Assembly (NCBI RefSeq): GCF_000292345.1 | Contig: NZ_ALOU01000041.1 | Location: 1-64,000 of the forward strand | Length of the DNA stretch: 64,000 nucleotides | Source of the DNA: Cupriavidus sp. BIS7 | GTDB taxonomy: Bacteria > Pseudomonadota > Gammaproteobacteria > Burkholderiales > Burkholderiaceae | Reading direction: 5' to 3' | Part shown: one piece after another, positions 1 through 8,531 of the stretch | Numbering within the stretch: the first letter of the stretch is position 1 | How the letters are laid out: each line of letters opens with the position of its first letter | Notes under the pieces: generated by a model | What the model was told of the DNA's origin: nothing | Databases searched by the model: none | What the model saw: only the letters and a program-made list of their open reading frames with translations | Translations under genes and position numbers: made by a program

Positions 1-75
1 TTGTGCGACATACAAGGGGCCGGGGGAGAGGGCGGGGCGGTTCAATTTGTCACTGTTGGCAAGCAGAACCTCAAT

Positions 76-115
76 GCCCTCTCCCCCAACCCCTCTCCCA
101 TGAATGGGAGAGGGG
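76..115. repeat. C/T-rich dispersed-type repeat with hairpin
   Basis: Two perfect 12-base arms (90-101 and 104-115, beginning CCCCTCTCCC and ending GGGAGAGGGG) flank a 2-base centre. The adjoining 76-87 is also the exact reverse complement of 22-33. The element sits just past the stop of the ABC ATPase gene, so on the minus strand it could act as a hairpin terminator, but there is no T-run. Elements of this look are commonly dispersed between genes in Burkholderiales and Xanthomonads; that it is dispersed in this genome is inference. Confidence 0.6.
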
Positions 116-127
116 CGCACGCCATCG

Positions 128-922
128 CTAGCTCAACAGCAATGCGTCATCGTCAAGCTGCTCGTGACGCGTCTGCTCGAACATCTTGAGCAGATCGGGC
201 ACGTCCAGCCCCTTGCGCTGGTTGCCGGACACATCGAGGACGACCTGCCCCTGGTGCAGCATCACCGTGCGCTGGCCGTAGTCCAGCGCCTGGCGCATCG
301 AGTGCGTGACCATCATCGTCGTGAGCTTGCTTTCTTCCACGATCCGGGCGGTCAACTCGAGCACGAATGCGGCCGTCTTCGGGTCCAGCGCCGCAGTATG
401 CTCGTCAAGCAGCAGGATGCGCGACGGTTGCAGCGACGCCATCAGCAGGCTCACGGCCTGGCGCTGGCCGCCGGAAAGCAGGCCAATGCGGTCGGTCAGC
501 CGATTCTCGAGGCCGAGATTCAGCAGGCGCAGCTTGTCGCGGAACAACTCGCGCGATGCCTTGTTCAGCGCGGGGCGGAACCCGCGGCGCGAACCGCGCG
601 CCATCGCCAGCGCCATGTTTTCCTCGATCGTCAGCGCCTCGCAGGTGCCGGCCATCGGGTCCTGGAACACACGCGCCACCAGATGGGCGCGATCCCAGGC
701 CTGCTTGCGCGTGACGTCGGCGTCATCGATCATGATGCGACCGCTGTCGACCATCGTGTCGCCGCTGACGGCGTTCAGGAAAGTCGACTTGCCGGCGCCA
801 TTCGAGCCGATCACGGCCACGAACTGACCGGCCGGGATTTCCAGGCTCAGGCCGCGCAGCGCGCGGTTTTCGATCGGGGTGCCCGGGTTGAAGGTGAGCT
901 TCAGATTTTCAGCGCGCAGCAT
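128..922 (-). CDS. ABC transporter ATP-binding protein (TrpX-type importer)
   Basis: 264-residue cytoplasmic ATPase that powers the importer encoded just upstream. Walker A (GSNGAGKST) lies near residue 40, the signature LSGGQRQ near residue 150, and Walker B (ILLLDEH) shortly after. The start at 922 is chosen because GGAGGTG lies a few bases upstream and the protein then opens directly with the ABC domain; a start at 949 would run into the permease gene. The permease stop is 1 bp away, so the genes are translationally close. The family pairs with PF04392-type binding proteins; the substrate (possibly an aromatic amino acid or other small solute) is not shown by the sequence. Confidence 0.93.
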   Translation of the reverse strand: MLRAENLKLTFNPGTPIENRALRGLSLEIPAGQFVAVIGSNGAGKSTFLNAVSGDTMVDSGRIMIDDADVTRKQAWDRAHLVARVFQDPMAGTCEALTIEENMALAMARGSRRGFRPALNKASRELFRDKLRLLNLGLENRLTDRIGLLSGGQRQAVSLLMASLQPSRILLLDEHTAALDPKTAAFVLELTARIVEESKLTTMMVTHSMRQALDYGQRTVMLHQGQVVLDVSGNQRKGLDVPDLLKMFEQTRHEQLDDDALLLS

Positions 923-923
923 C

Positions 924-1820
924 TCAGGCACCTCCGTTCTTGCGGGCAAACAGCTTCTTGCGCGTAGCCGGCAGTACCAGCGCCAGCGTCACCAGCGCGG
1001 CGGTCACCAGGTTCAGGTCCTGGGCCTTCAGGCCGATGAATTCGCTGTTCAGCGCCAGTGCGATGAAGAAGCGATAGAGAATTGCGCCAACCACCACGGC
1101 CAGCGTCACGAAGACCAGGCGTCGGGCGGGGATGATCGTCTCGCCGATGATCACCGCAGCCAGGCCGATCACGATCGTGCCGATACCCATCGAGATGTCG
1201 GAGCCGCCTTGCGTCTGCGCGAACAGCGCGCCTGCCAGCGCGACGAGTGCGTTCGACAGCGCCATGCCGGCCAGCGTTGCGCGGCCCGTCGGCACGCCCT
1301 GGGCACGGGCCATGCGCGGGTTGGCACCCGTGGCCCGCATCGCCAGGCCAAGCTGCGACGAGAAGAACCAGTCAAGGCCGATCTTGGCGATTACCACCAC
1401 GACGAACAGCAACGCCGGGCGCAGCACGTAGTCGGGCATCCAATCCGGCTGCAAGATCGTGAAGATCGTCGGCTCGGTGATCAGCGGCACGTTCGGGCGG
1501 CCCATGATGCGCAGGTTGACCGAGTACAGCGCGATCATCATCAGGATACTGGCCAGCAGATCCATGATCTTGAGGCGTACGTTGAGCCAGCCTGTGATGA
1601 AGCCTGCCATTGCGCCGGCAACGATCGCGATCAGCGTCGCCAGGAACGGGTCTTGCCCGGCGGAGATCAGCGTGGCGGCCACGGCACCGCCCAGCGGGAA
1701 GCTGCCGTCGACGGTCAGGTCGGGGAAATTGAGGATGCGGAAGGAAATCAGCACCCCGAGCGCCACGAGACTGAAGATCAGGCCGATCTCAAGGGCGCCC
1801 AGAAGGGAAAAGAGGGACAT
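924..1820 (-). CDS. ABC transporter permease (TrpX-type importer)
   Basis: 298-residue polytopic inner-membrane protein with about eight hydrophobic segments, of the LivH-like permease superfamily (BPD_transp_2). It opens with a strongly hydrophobic helix (residues about 5-30) followed by the conserved stretch ILNFPDLTVDGSFPLGG. AGGA lies before the ATG. It forms the membrane channel with the ATPase (1 bp downstream) and takes solute from the binding protein encoded upstream. A GC-rich hairpin separates it from the binding-protein gene. Confidence 0.93.
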   Translation of the reverse strand: MSLFSLLGALEIGLIFSLVALGVLISFRILNFPDLTVDGSFPLGGAVAATLISAGQDPFLATLIAIVAGAMAGFITGWLNVRLKIMDLLASILMMIALYSVNLRIMGRPNVPLITEPTIFTILQPDWMPDYVLRPALLFVVVVIAKIGLDWFFSSQLGLAMRATGANPRMARAQGVPTGRATLAGMALSNALVALAGALFAQTQGGSDISMGIGTIVIGLAAVIIGETIIPARRLVFVTLAVVVGAILYRFFIALALNSEFIGLKAQDLNLVTAALVTLALVLPATRKKLFARKNGGA

Positions 1821-1879
1821 GGGGAAATCCTGTTGCTAGCCCGACCGGTTGGCCCGGGTAGGGCCCTGGGGGCGCTCAA

Positions 1880-1910
1880 GGCCGCGCACCTGCGGGTAGG
1901 GGGCGCGGCC
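1880..1910 (-). other. Intercistronic hairpin in the ABC importer operon
   Basis: Perfect 8-bp arms GGCCGCGC (1880-1887) and GCGCGGCC (1903-1910) with a 15-base loop, between the binding-protein stop and the permease start. No T-run follows. Such hairpins often stabilise the upstream message, giving more binding protein than permease; that role here is inference. Confidence 0.45.
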
Positions 1911-1928
1911 TCTGTGCTTGATGAGGGC

Positions 1929-2900
1929 TTACTTGATGACGGTCTTGGCTTCCTTGATCAGGTCCGGCGACAGCGTCACGCCTTGCTTCTCGGCGGCGCC
2001 CGTGTTGACGAACAGTTCAAGGTTGTCGGAGGTCTGCGAGGCAATTGCGCCCGGCTTTTCGCCCTTCAGGATGCGCACCACGACCTTGCCGGTCTGGTGG
2101 CCCAGGTCACCGTAGTTGATGCCCAGCGCGGCAATGGCGCCACGCTTCACGCTGTCGGTGTCGGCGGCAATCAGCGGGATCTTCGACTCGTTGGCCACCT
2201 TGACCAGCGATTCATAGGCCGACACCACGTTGTTGTCGGTGTTCGTGTAGATCACGTCGACCTTGCCAACCAGGCTCTTGGCGGCCGGGCCGATGTCCAC
2301 CGTACGCGGGGCGGCGGCTTCCTTCAGGGTCAGGCCTTCCTTGGCCAGCAGTTCCTTCAGTTCCTTGACCACCACCACCGAGTTGGCTTCACCGGGGTTG
2401 TAGACCATGCCGACGGTCTTGGCCTTCGGCACCACGCGCTTGATCAGCGCAACCTGCTTGTCCAGCGGCAGCTTGTCCGACACGCCGGTCACGTTCGTGC
2501 CCGACGGGCCCCAGCCCTTGACCAGTTGCGCCGCAACCGGATCGGTCACGCCCGAGTACACCACGGGCACGGTCTTGGTGGCTGCCACCACGGCCTGGGC
2601 GGACGGCGTGGCGATGGCCACGATGGCGTTCGGCTGGTCACCCACGAACTTGCGGGCGATCTGGGCGGCCGTGCCGGTGTTGCCCTGGGCGCTCTGGTAT
2701 TCCCACTTCAGGTTCTTGTCGGCGTCATAGCCGTTGGCCTTCAGTTCGTCACGCACGCCGTCACGGATGGCGTCGAGTGCCGGGTGATCCACGATCGACA
2801 GGACCTTCACGGTCTGGGCCTGCACGGCGCCGCCGTAGAGCAGAGCCAGCGCGACCGCGCTGCCGAGGATGGTTTTGGTGGATGCCTTGAGACGCAGCAT
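1929..2900 (-). CDS. ABC transporter substrate-binding protein, TrpX-like
   Basis: 323-residue periplasmic binding protein of the PF04392 (ABC_sub_bind) family. The N-terminus is a Sec signal peptide: MLRLKAS, then a hydrophobic run ending AVQAQT (cleavage near residue 24). Mature features include VLSIVDHPALD and the two-lobed periplasmic fold with VYTNTDNNVVSA and IPLIAADTDSV. The start at 2900 is preferred over 2945 because it gives a clean signal peptide and is preceded by GGGGGAGAA. It is the first gene of the three-gene importer operon. Homologues are sometimes annotated as tryptophan transporters; specificity cannot be read here. Confidence 0.92.
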   Translation of the reverse strand: MLRLKASTKTILGSAVALALLYGGAVQAQTVKVLSIVDHPALDAIRDGVRDELKANGYDADKNLKWEYQSAQGNTGTAAQIARKFVGDQPNAIVAIATPSAQAVVAATKTVPVVYSGVTDPVAAQLVKGWGPSGTNVTGVSDKLPLDKQVALIKRVVPKAKTVGMVYNPGEANSVVVVKELKELLAKEGLTLKEAAAPRTVDIGPAAKSLVGKVDVIYTNTDNNVVSAYESLVKVANESKIPLIAADTDSVKRGAIAALGINYGDLGHQTGKVVVRILKGEKPGAIASQTSDNLELFVNTGAAEKQGVTLSPDLIKEAKTVIK

Positions 2901-3192
2901 GTACTTGTTCTCCCCCGAGGGTTTGGTGCTTTGGGTCAGCCGCAATATTTGACGCCGTCCTGGCCGGGGCCCCCGGCGAACCCCGTCGAGGAGGTGCGCA
3001 GGTCGGCCCGGCCGGTCCGGCTACGGACGCTGCGCGCCCGGCGGCAGGTGCGGGCGGGCGCGTGACCGCAACGGATGCGACGGCGCGAAGCCACGCAGCA
3101 TACCATTTTCGCCGCCCCGGTGGCTCGCTTTTAATGCCGCACCGCGCCATATCCTGCTGAAAAACACCTCTACGGGGAAGACGTGCCGCAAA

Positions 3193-4251
3193 TTATTGCG
3201 CCGGATTGTGGATTTCGGCGTGAATGCGCTCAACGGCTGACACCACCTCGTCGGGCAATGTGACGTCCAGTGCGTCGATGTTTTCCGTGAGCTGTTCGAG
3301 GCTGGTGGCGCCAACGATCGTGCTGGCCACGAACCAGCGCGAGTAGCACCAGGCCAGCGCCAGGGTGGCGCCAGACATGCCGTGGGCACGTGCCAGGGCC
3401 ACGTAGCGCGCAGCCGCCGCCATCGTCTCGGCGCGCATATAGCGGGGGCTCCAGTCAGGGGAAAAGCGAGTCAGGCGGCCAACCACGTTCGGGTTGAAGA
3501 CGGGGTGGCCTGCGTCGCCACTCAGGTACTTGCCGGTCAGCTGGCCGAAACCGAGGGGACTGTAGGCCAGCAGGCTGACGTCGGTGCGGAAGCAGGTTTC
3601 GTCGAGGCCGTCCTCGAAGCTGCGGTTGGCAAGGTTGTAAGGATTCTGGATCGTGGGGATGCGCGGTAGGCCAAGGCGCTCGGCCACGTTGACGAACTCG
3701 GACACGCCCCATGGGGTTTCATTGGAGACGCCGAAGTAGCGGATCTTGCCGGCGCGTACCAGTTCGCCCATCGCTTCGAGCTGGGCCTCGATCGTTGCGC
3801 AGTCCCGTTCCGCTGCCGGATTGAAGCGCTTCTGCCCGAAGATCGGCGCGTTACGGGCCGGCCAGTGAATCTGGTAGAGGTCGAGGTAGTCGGTTTGCAG
3901 GCGCCTGAGCGAGTCCTCGACGGAGGCGCGAATGCTGTCGGGCGTCAGGTCGCCGCCATTGCGGATCCACGGATTGCGCGCGGGGCCGGCTACCTTGCTG
4001 GCCAGAACTACGCGGTCGCGCGGCTGTTTCTTCAGCCAGGTGCCGATGATGCGTTCGGTGCTGCCGTACGTCTCGGCGCGCGGCTTGACCGGGTACATCT
4101 CGGCCGTATCGATGAAATTGATGCCACGCGAGAACGCGTAGTCGAGCTGGCTGTGGCCCTCGGCCTCGGTGTTCTGCTCGCCGAAGGTCATCGTCCCCAG
4201 GCAGATGCGCGAGACTTCGAGGTTGCTGCGGCCGAGTCGGATCTTTTCCAT
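3193..4251 (-). CDS. Aldo/keto reductase, Tas family
   Basis: 352-residue NADP(H)-dependent oxidoreductase with a TIM-barrel fold. The catalytic tetrad is visible: Asp48 and Tyr53 in FIDTAEMYP, Lys86 in ASKVAGP, His129 in YQIHWP. The GTMTFGEQN stretch near residue 19 and the ARNPW insert are typical of E. coli Tas (about 346 aa). The start at 4251 follows GGAAAGCAAC; a longer start at 4284 adds non-conserved residues. It lies 45 bp downstream of pyrD on the same strand, so cotranscription is likely. The physiological substrate is unknown. Confidence 0.93.
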   Translation of the reverse strand: MEKIRLGRSNLEVSRICLGTMTFGEQNTEAEGHSQLDYAFSRGINFIDTAEMYPVKPRAETYGSTERIIGTWLKKQPRDRVVLASKVAGPARNPWIRNGGDLTPDSIRASVEDSLRRLQTDYLDLYQIHWPARNAPIFGQKRFNPAAERDCATIEAQLEAMGELVRAGKIRYFGVSNETPWGVSEFVNVAERLGLPRIPTIQNPYNLANRSFEDGLDETCFRTDVSLLAYSPLGFGQLTGKYLSGDAGHPVFNPNVVGRLTRFSPDWSPRYMRAETMAAAARYVALARAHGMSGATLALAWCYSRWFVASTIVGATSLEQLTENIDALDVTLPDEVVSAVERIHAEIHNPAQ

Positions 4252-4296
4252 GTTGCTTTCCTTGATCGTTTCGGCCGACAGCATGCCCCAAAAACG

Positions 4297-5331
4297 CTAC
4301 CGGCGCAGGGCGCTGGCGCAGTCGCGCACGAGGGTTGGTCCGCGGTAGATCAGGCCGCTGTACACCTGCACGAGGTCGGCACCGGCATCGATCTTGGCGC
4401 GCGCATCGGCACCGCTGAAGATGCCGCCCACGCCGATGATCGGCAGCGCGTCGCCAATCACCTCGCGCAGCGCCCGCACCACGCGCGTGGATGCTTCGAA
4501 CACCGGACGGCCAGACAGGCCCCCGGCTTCCTCCGCATGCGGCAGGCCCTTGACCGCGTCGCGCGAGATCGTCGTGTTGGTGGCGATCACGCCGTCGATC
4601 TTGTGGCGCACCAGCGCGTCACCAATGTTGCGGACCTGGTCGTCGTCAAGATCGGGCGCAATCTTCAACGCTACCGGCACGTAGCGCTTGTGCTGGTCGG
4701 CCAGGCGCTGTTGCGCGGCCTTGAGCGTGGAAAGCAGGCTGTCCAGCTCGCTGGCGCCCTGGAGCTGGCGCAGGTTCTTCGTATTCGGCGAAGAGATGTT
4801 CACCGTCACGTAGCTTGCGTGCGGATAGACGCGCTCCAGGCAATACAGGTAATCGTCCGCGGCACGCTCGATGGGTGTATCGGCGTTCTTGCCGATGTTG
4901 AGCCCCAGCACGCCACCCTCGGCCTTCCAGCGCGATGCCTGGACGTTGCGGATGAATGCATCGACACCGCCATTGTTGAAGCCCATGCGGTTGATCAGCG
5001 CATCGGCCTGCGGCAGGCGGAACATGCGCGGGCGCGGATTGCCCGGCTGGGCGCGCGGCGTGACCGTGCCGACTTCAATAAAGCCGAAGCCGAATGCCGC
5101 CAGACCGTCAATATAAGCGCCGTCCTTGTCCAAGCCGGCCGCCAGGCCGACCGGATTCGGAAACCGGATGCCCATGACCGTGCGCGGGTCGTCAGCGATG
5201 CTATTGCCGATGCATCCGGCCAGGCCGATGCGCCGTGCGCGCATCAGGTTGTTGAGCGTGAAATGGTGGGCGTCCTCCGCATCCATGGAAAACAGGGCGG
5301 GGCGCAGCAGTGGATAAAGCGCGTTGAGCAC
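4297..5331 (-). CDS. pyrD: Dihydroorotate dehydrogenase (quinone), class 2
   Basis: 344-residue FMN enzyme that oxidises dihydroorotate to orotate in pyrimidine synthesis, passing electrons to membrane quinone. The N-terminal amphipathic membrane-association segment ([13 protein letters not shown]) marks class 2. Core motifs are [17 protein letters not shown], the catalytic-serine region [11 protein letters not shown] and the FMN phosphate site IGVGGIFSG. The start is a GTG at 5331, since family proteins begin at this point and no ATG lies near; an upstream in-frame ATG at 5571 would overlap bpt heavily. It lies 73 bp downstream of bpt and probably shares its transcript. Confidence 0.95.
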   Translation of the reverse strand: MLNALYPLLRPALFSMDAEDAHHFTLNNLMRARRIGLAGCIGNSIADDPRTVMGIRFPNPVGLAAGLDKDGAYIDGLAAFGFGFIEVGTVTPRAQPGNPRPRMFRLPQADALINRMGFNNGGVDAFIRNVQASRWKAEGGVLGLNIGKNADTPIERAADDYLYCLERVYPHASYVTVNISSPNTKNLRQLQGASELDSLLSTLKAAQQRLADQHKRYVPVALKIAPDLDDDQVRNIGDALVRHKIDGVIATNTTISRDAVKGLPHAEEAGGLSGRPVFEASTRVVRALREVIGDALPIIGVGGIFSGADARAKIDAGADLVQVYSGLIYRGPTLVRDCASALRR

Positions 5332-5404
5332 GAGGGTGGGGCGCGGCCGGGGCCGGCGAGGAGTCGGAACCAAGGCGGCATTGTAGCGCCTCCGGCCCGT
5401 GCTT

Positions 5405-6193
5405 CTACTCCAGGGCCGGGCCAGGGGGCGGTTGTTCAGGGGCGTCCGGCGTGCCTTCGAACGCGTGCCACTGGTTGCCGGTGAGCACCTGCAATGGCTG
5501 GAAGCGTGCCTTGTAGGCCATCTTGCGGCTGTCTGCAATCCAGTACCCGAGATACAGGTGCGGCAGCCCAAGCTCCCGCGTCTGGTTGATCTGCCAGAGG
5601 ATGTTGTAGGTGCCGTAGCTGGCGCCCGTGATAAGCGGATCGTAGAACGTGTAGACGGACGACAGGCCGTCGTCGAGCACGTCGATCATGCTGACCATGC
5701 GCAGCCGTCCCGCCTCGGGCGACCCGGGCGGTTCGCGGAATTCCACCAGGCGCGAATTCACGCGGCTCTGCAGCAGGAATTGCTCGTACTGGTCGCGGCT
5801 GTCCTGGTCCATGCCGCCGCCGGCGTGGCGCATCGACTGGTAAAGCAGGTACAGCGCGTAGTGTTCCTCGACGTACGTGAGCGGTGCCACCAGGGCCTGC
5901 AGGTCCCGGTGCTCGCGCCAGGCGCGGCGCTGGCTGCGGTCCGGCTGGAACTGGTCCACCAGCACCCGGCATGGCGTACATGCGCGGCATTCGTCGCAAT
6001 AGGGGCGGTAGGTGAAGATGCCGCTGCGCCGAAAACCCGCCCGCACGAGCCGCGAGTAGACGTCGGCATTGATCAGGTGCGCCGGCGTGGCAACCTGTGA
6101 GCGCGCCATGCGGCCTTCCAGATAGCTGCAAGCGTAGGGTGCCGTCGCATAAAACTGCAGCGCGGAGAGCGGGAGTTCCTTCAGCTTGCTCAT
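5405..6193 (-). CDS. bpt: Aspartate/glutamate leucyltransferase (Bpt/Ate)
   Basis: 262-residue bacterial N-degron transferase that moves leucine from Leu-tRNA to proteins starting with Asp or Glu, marking them for ClpAP via ClpS. The ATE N-terminal domain has the cysteine cluster [12 protein letters not shown] near residues 68-79. The C-terminal GNAT-like domain contains [16 protein letters not shown], typical of the family. The length is usual for bacterial Bpt (about 240-260). Its partner pathway enzyme Aat lies 590 bp away on the same strand, but a plus-strand gene lies between them. It probably heads a bpt-pyrD-reductase unit. Confidence 0.95.
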   Translation of the reverse strand: MSKLKELPLSALQFYATAPYACSYLEGRMARSQVATPAHLINADVYSRLVRAGFRRSGIFTYRPYCDECRACTPCRVLVDQFQPDRSQRRAWREHRDLQALVAPLTYVEEHYALYLLYQSMRHAGGGMDQDSRDQYEQFLLQSRVNSRLVEFREPPGSPEAGRLRMVSMIDVLDDGLSSVYTFYDPLITGASYGTYNILWQINQTRELGLPHLYLGYWIADSRKMAYKARFQPLQVLTGNQWHAFEGTPDAPEQPPPGPALE

Positions 6194-6368
6194 GACGTCG
6201 GAGTTGGGCGGGGCTTGTCTGGCAGTCTATCAGAGCGACCCGGCGCGCGTCTGCCAAAGCCACCGATGGCCGGCGGGAGCGCGCAACAGCATTTTGAGAT
6301 TCTTCGCATGGTGTGGAGGAGGGCGCGCGCCTAGCATGTGAGTCATCTGACACAGAAGGAGGTACGAG

Positions 6369-6749
6369 ATGACATCCATGGCTATTCGAACGGAGTCGGC
6401 AGAGCACGGATCCGCGGGCGCGTGGCGCACGGGTCTCTCCCTGCCGCGGGCATCCAGGATTGGGGACATAGCGGCCCTGATCGCAGCGATAGCGGCAGGC
6501 GGTGCGATGCTGATCGCGGTAATGGGCTATCAGAATGCAGCCATGCAGGAAAAAATCACGGCGTCGGTGAGCCCGCTTCAGGAAAAAATTACATCGTCGG
6601 TGAGCCCGCTTGCAGTCGCAATTGTCGAGATGGACAAACGGCTCACCGGGCGTCTCGATCAGGTCGACAAGCGCCTGGACCGGATCGAGCAACGACTGGA
6701 CGGTATGGGTCAGCGGGTTGGCCGCCTTGACGGCAAAGTTGGCAATTGA
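6369..6749 (+). CDS. Small membrane-anchored coiled-coil protein, unknown function
   Basis: 126 residues with a strong ribosome site (AAGGAGGT) before the ATG. One transmembrane helix spans about residues 30-53 (IGDIAALIAAIAAGGAMLIA). It is followed by a coiled coil with heptad-like KRLDRIEQRLDGM repeats to the C-terminus. An 11-residue unit QEKITxSVSPL is duplicated in tandem (6546-6578 and 6579-6611, 33 bp each). It is the only plus-strand gene between bpt and aat, divergent from bpt and convergent with aat. No function can be assigned; it resembles in architecture the gene at 43821-44204, with the order of helix and coil reversed. Confidence 0.8.
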   Translation: MTSMAIRTESAEHGSAGAWRTGLSLPRASRIGDIAALIAAIAAGGAMLIAVMGYQNAAMQEKITASVSPLQEKITSSVSPLAVAIVEMDKRLTGRLDQVDKRLDRIEQRLDGMGQRVGRLDGKVGN

Positions 6750-6782
6750 TGCTGACGGGCCCGTCGCGCGTAGCCAGAGCCG

Positions 6783-7532
6783 TCAGGCTTCCGCGCTCAC
6801 GGGTGATGTCCAGCGCGCAAGCTCTGACTTGTCGAAGTGCCAGGGCACGATGTCCGGCTCTGCGGTCGCTGTCCGGACATGCGCGATGAACTCGGCGCGA
6901 GCAATTGGTTGGGCGCCAAGCGATGCCAGGTGGTCGGTTTCCTGCTGGCAGTCGATCATGGCCACGCCGTTGCGGTCCAGGAACGCGCAAAGCGCGGCAA
7001 GCGCGATCTTGGAGGCATCGGTGTGATGCGCGAACATCGACTCACCATAGAACATGCGACCCAGGGCCACGCCGTAGAGTCCGCCGACGCGCTTGCCTCG
7101 GTGCCAGGTCTCTACCGAATGGGCCAGCCCGCCGCTATGCAGGCTGCCGTAGGCGGCAATGATGTCATCGGTGATCCACGTGCCAAGCTGGCCGTCCCGC
7201 GGCGTCATTGCGCACGCACGCATGACGGCGATGAAGTCGTCGTCGACGCGGATTTCCCATTCGGGATCACGCAGGACGCGGCGCAGGGTCTTGCGCAGCG
7301 AGACCGATACCTTCAGCGCTTGCGGGGCAAGCACCATCCGTGGGTCTGTGCTCCACCAGAGCACCGGCTGCCCTTCCGAATACCAGGGGAAGATGCCCTG
7401 GCGATACGCCAGCATCAGGCGCTGCGGAGTGAGGTCGCGGCTGGCCGCAAGCAGTCCCGGCGCGTCACTGGCCGGGCCGAGCGCACGTTCGACCGGCGGA
7501 AACGGGTCTTGCGGGTCCAGCCAGATGATCAT
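6783..7532 (-). CDS. aat: Leucyl/phenylalanyl-tRNA--protein transferase
   Basis: 249-residue cytoplasmic enzyme that adds Leu or Phe to proteins with N-terminal Arg or Lys, the second bacterial N-degron branch. Family hallmarks are [18 protein letters not shown] (residues about 38-55), the [10 protein letters not shown] block, the HSVETWH segment and [17 protein letters not shown] near residue 150. The length matches E. coli Aat (234) with a slightly longer N-terminus. It lies 33 bp downstream of the NUDIX gene and is probably cotranscribed with it. Confidence 0.96.
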   Translation of the reverse strand: MIIWLDPQDPFPPVERALGPASDAPGLLAASRDLTPQRLMLAYRQGIFPWYSEGQPVLWWSTDPRMVLAPQALKVSVSLRKTLRRVLRDPEWEIRVDDDFIAVMRACAMTPRDGQLGTWITDDIIAAYGSLHSGGLAHSVETWHRGKRVGGLYGVALGRMFYGESMFAHHTDASKIALAALCAFLDRNGVAMIDCQQETDHLASLGAQPIARAEFIAHVRTATAEPDIVPWHFDKSELARWTSPVSAEA

Positions 7533-7565
7533 TCTGTGGCGCGGGCTTTGCGTGGATTGCGCGCC

Positions 7566-8150
7566 TTATGGCGTGACCGTTGCGCGGCTCGTCAGCGGGC
7601 GCATCGGCTTGTCGATATCGAGCGTGTGCAGCCGGAAGCTGCCGTCTGCGATCCGGCCGGCGGCGCGGTCGGCAAAGAAGCAGCGCAGCGTATGGATAAC
7701 GGTTGGAAACGCCAGGTCGTCCCAGGGTACGTCGGCTTCGTCCACAAGTTTGACCTCAAGGCTCTCCTCGCCAGGGGCTACATCAAGGTCCTGCAGCTTT
7801 GCCAGATAGAACAGGTGCACCTGGTGCACGTGGGGCACGTTCAGCAGCGAGAACAGTTCGCCCACTTCCACGCGTGCGCCGGCTTCTTCCAGGGTCTCGC
7901 GCGAAGCGGCCTGGGCGGTGGTTTCGCCAATCTCCATGAACCCGGCCGGCAGCGTCCAGAAGCCATAGCGCGGCTCGATGGCGCGTTTGCAAAGCAGGAT
8001 CTTGTCTTCCCAGACGGGGATTGTGCCAACGACGTTGCGCGGATTCACGTAGTGGATGGTGCCGCAGCCGTCGCATACGCTGCGCGGGCGGTTATCGCCT
8101 TCAGGCACGCGCAGCACTACCGCGTGGCCACAGTTCGAGCAGAATTTCAT
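7566..8150 (-). CDS. NUDIX hydrolase with N-terminal zinc ribbon
   Basis: 194-residue pyrophosphohydrolase. Residues 1-30 hold two CxxC pairs (CSNCG and CDGCG), a zinc ribbon as in NudC-like NADH/ADP-ribose pyrophosphatases. The NUDIX box Gx5Ex7REUxEExGU is intact: it begins GFMEIGE, followed seven residues on by RETLEEAG. The start at 8150 begins exactly at the zinc ribbon; upstream residues would be low-complexity. No strong ribosome site is seen. The substrate (NAD derivative, ADP-ribose or other) cannot be told. It precedes aat by 33 bp. Confidence 0.92.
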   Translation of the reverse strand: MKFCSNCGHAVVLRVPEGDNRPRSVCDGCGTIHYVNPRNVVGTIPVWEDKILLCKRAIEPRYGFWTLPAGFMEIGETTAQAASRETLEEAGARVEVGELFSLLNVPHVHQVHLFYLAKLQDLDVAPGEESLEVKLVDEADVPWDDLAFPTVIHTLRCFFADRAAGRIADGSFRLHTLDIDKPMRPLTSRATVTP

Positions 8151-8232
8151 GAGGGGAGCGTCCGGGAGGAATGGCGCCAAGTGTATCACCGCGCCGGGGC
8201 GCCTCTGTTGCGTCCCAGTTTCGACTCTGTTT

Positions 8233-8262
8233 CGCATGTCGCCGCATGTCGCCGCATGTCGC
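8233..8262. repeat. Three perfect 10-bp tandem repeats
   Basis: CGCATGTCGC occurs three times head to tail (8233-8242, 8243-8252, 8253-8262) in the gap between the NUDIX start and the tRNA terminator. It could be a binding site array for the NUDIX-aat promoter or simply slippage. Confidence 0.7.
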
Positions 8263-8289
8263 GTATCGCACAGGGCTGCAGCAGCAAAC

Positions 8290-8314
8290 AAAAAACCCGC
8301 CGATTGGCGGGTTT
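8290..8314 (-). terminator. Rho-independent terminator of tRNA-fMet
   Basis: On the minus strand the arms AAACCCGCC and GGCGGGTTT (8306-8314 and 8293-8301) close a 4-base loop and are followed by more T residues, 20 bases past the tRNA 3' end. Confidence 0.85.
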
Positions 8315-8331
8315 GCTGTGCGACGGATTTG

Positions 8332-8410
<79 letters not shown>

Positions 8411-8425
8411 TCCGTCGAAGCTGTG

Positions 8426-8454
8426 ATTATAGGAGAGTTGATTGCGCATTGCAA
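8426..8454 (-). promoter_or_regulatory. Sigma70-type promoter of tRNA-fMet
   Basis: On the minus strand TTGCAA (-35, 8454-8449), 17-bp spacer, and a perfect TATAAT (-10, 8431-8426), 16 bases before the tRNA 5' end. Confidence 0.75.
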
Positions 8455-8531
8455 CAGAAAACTCTCGGTATTTTTCGAGCCGTCTCAGATCGAGTCGTCA
8501 CAGCTATTGGATCGTTGCGCGCTGCGCTCGT

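Noticed and set aside
879-3065. Very long plus-strand open frame (728 codons) opposite the ABC importer genes
   Set aside because: It is a His/Arg/Gln/Gly-rich antisense shadow typical of GC-rich DNA, lies over three well-supported genes, and has no recognisable domain.
3865-5484. Plus-strand 539-codon open frame over pyrD and the aldo/keto reductase
   Set aside because: Antisense to two conserved genes and without domain features.
8233-8262. CRISPR array
   Set aside because: The units are contiguous 10-bp repeats with no spacers, and no cas genes are present; no CRISPR array is seen anywhere in the window.
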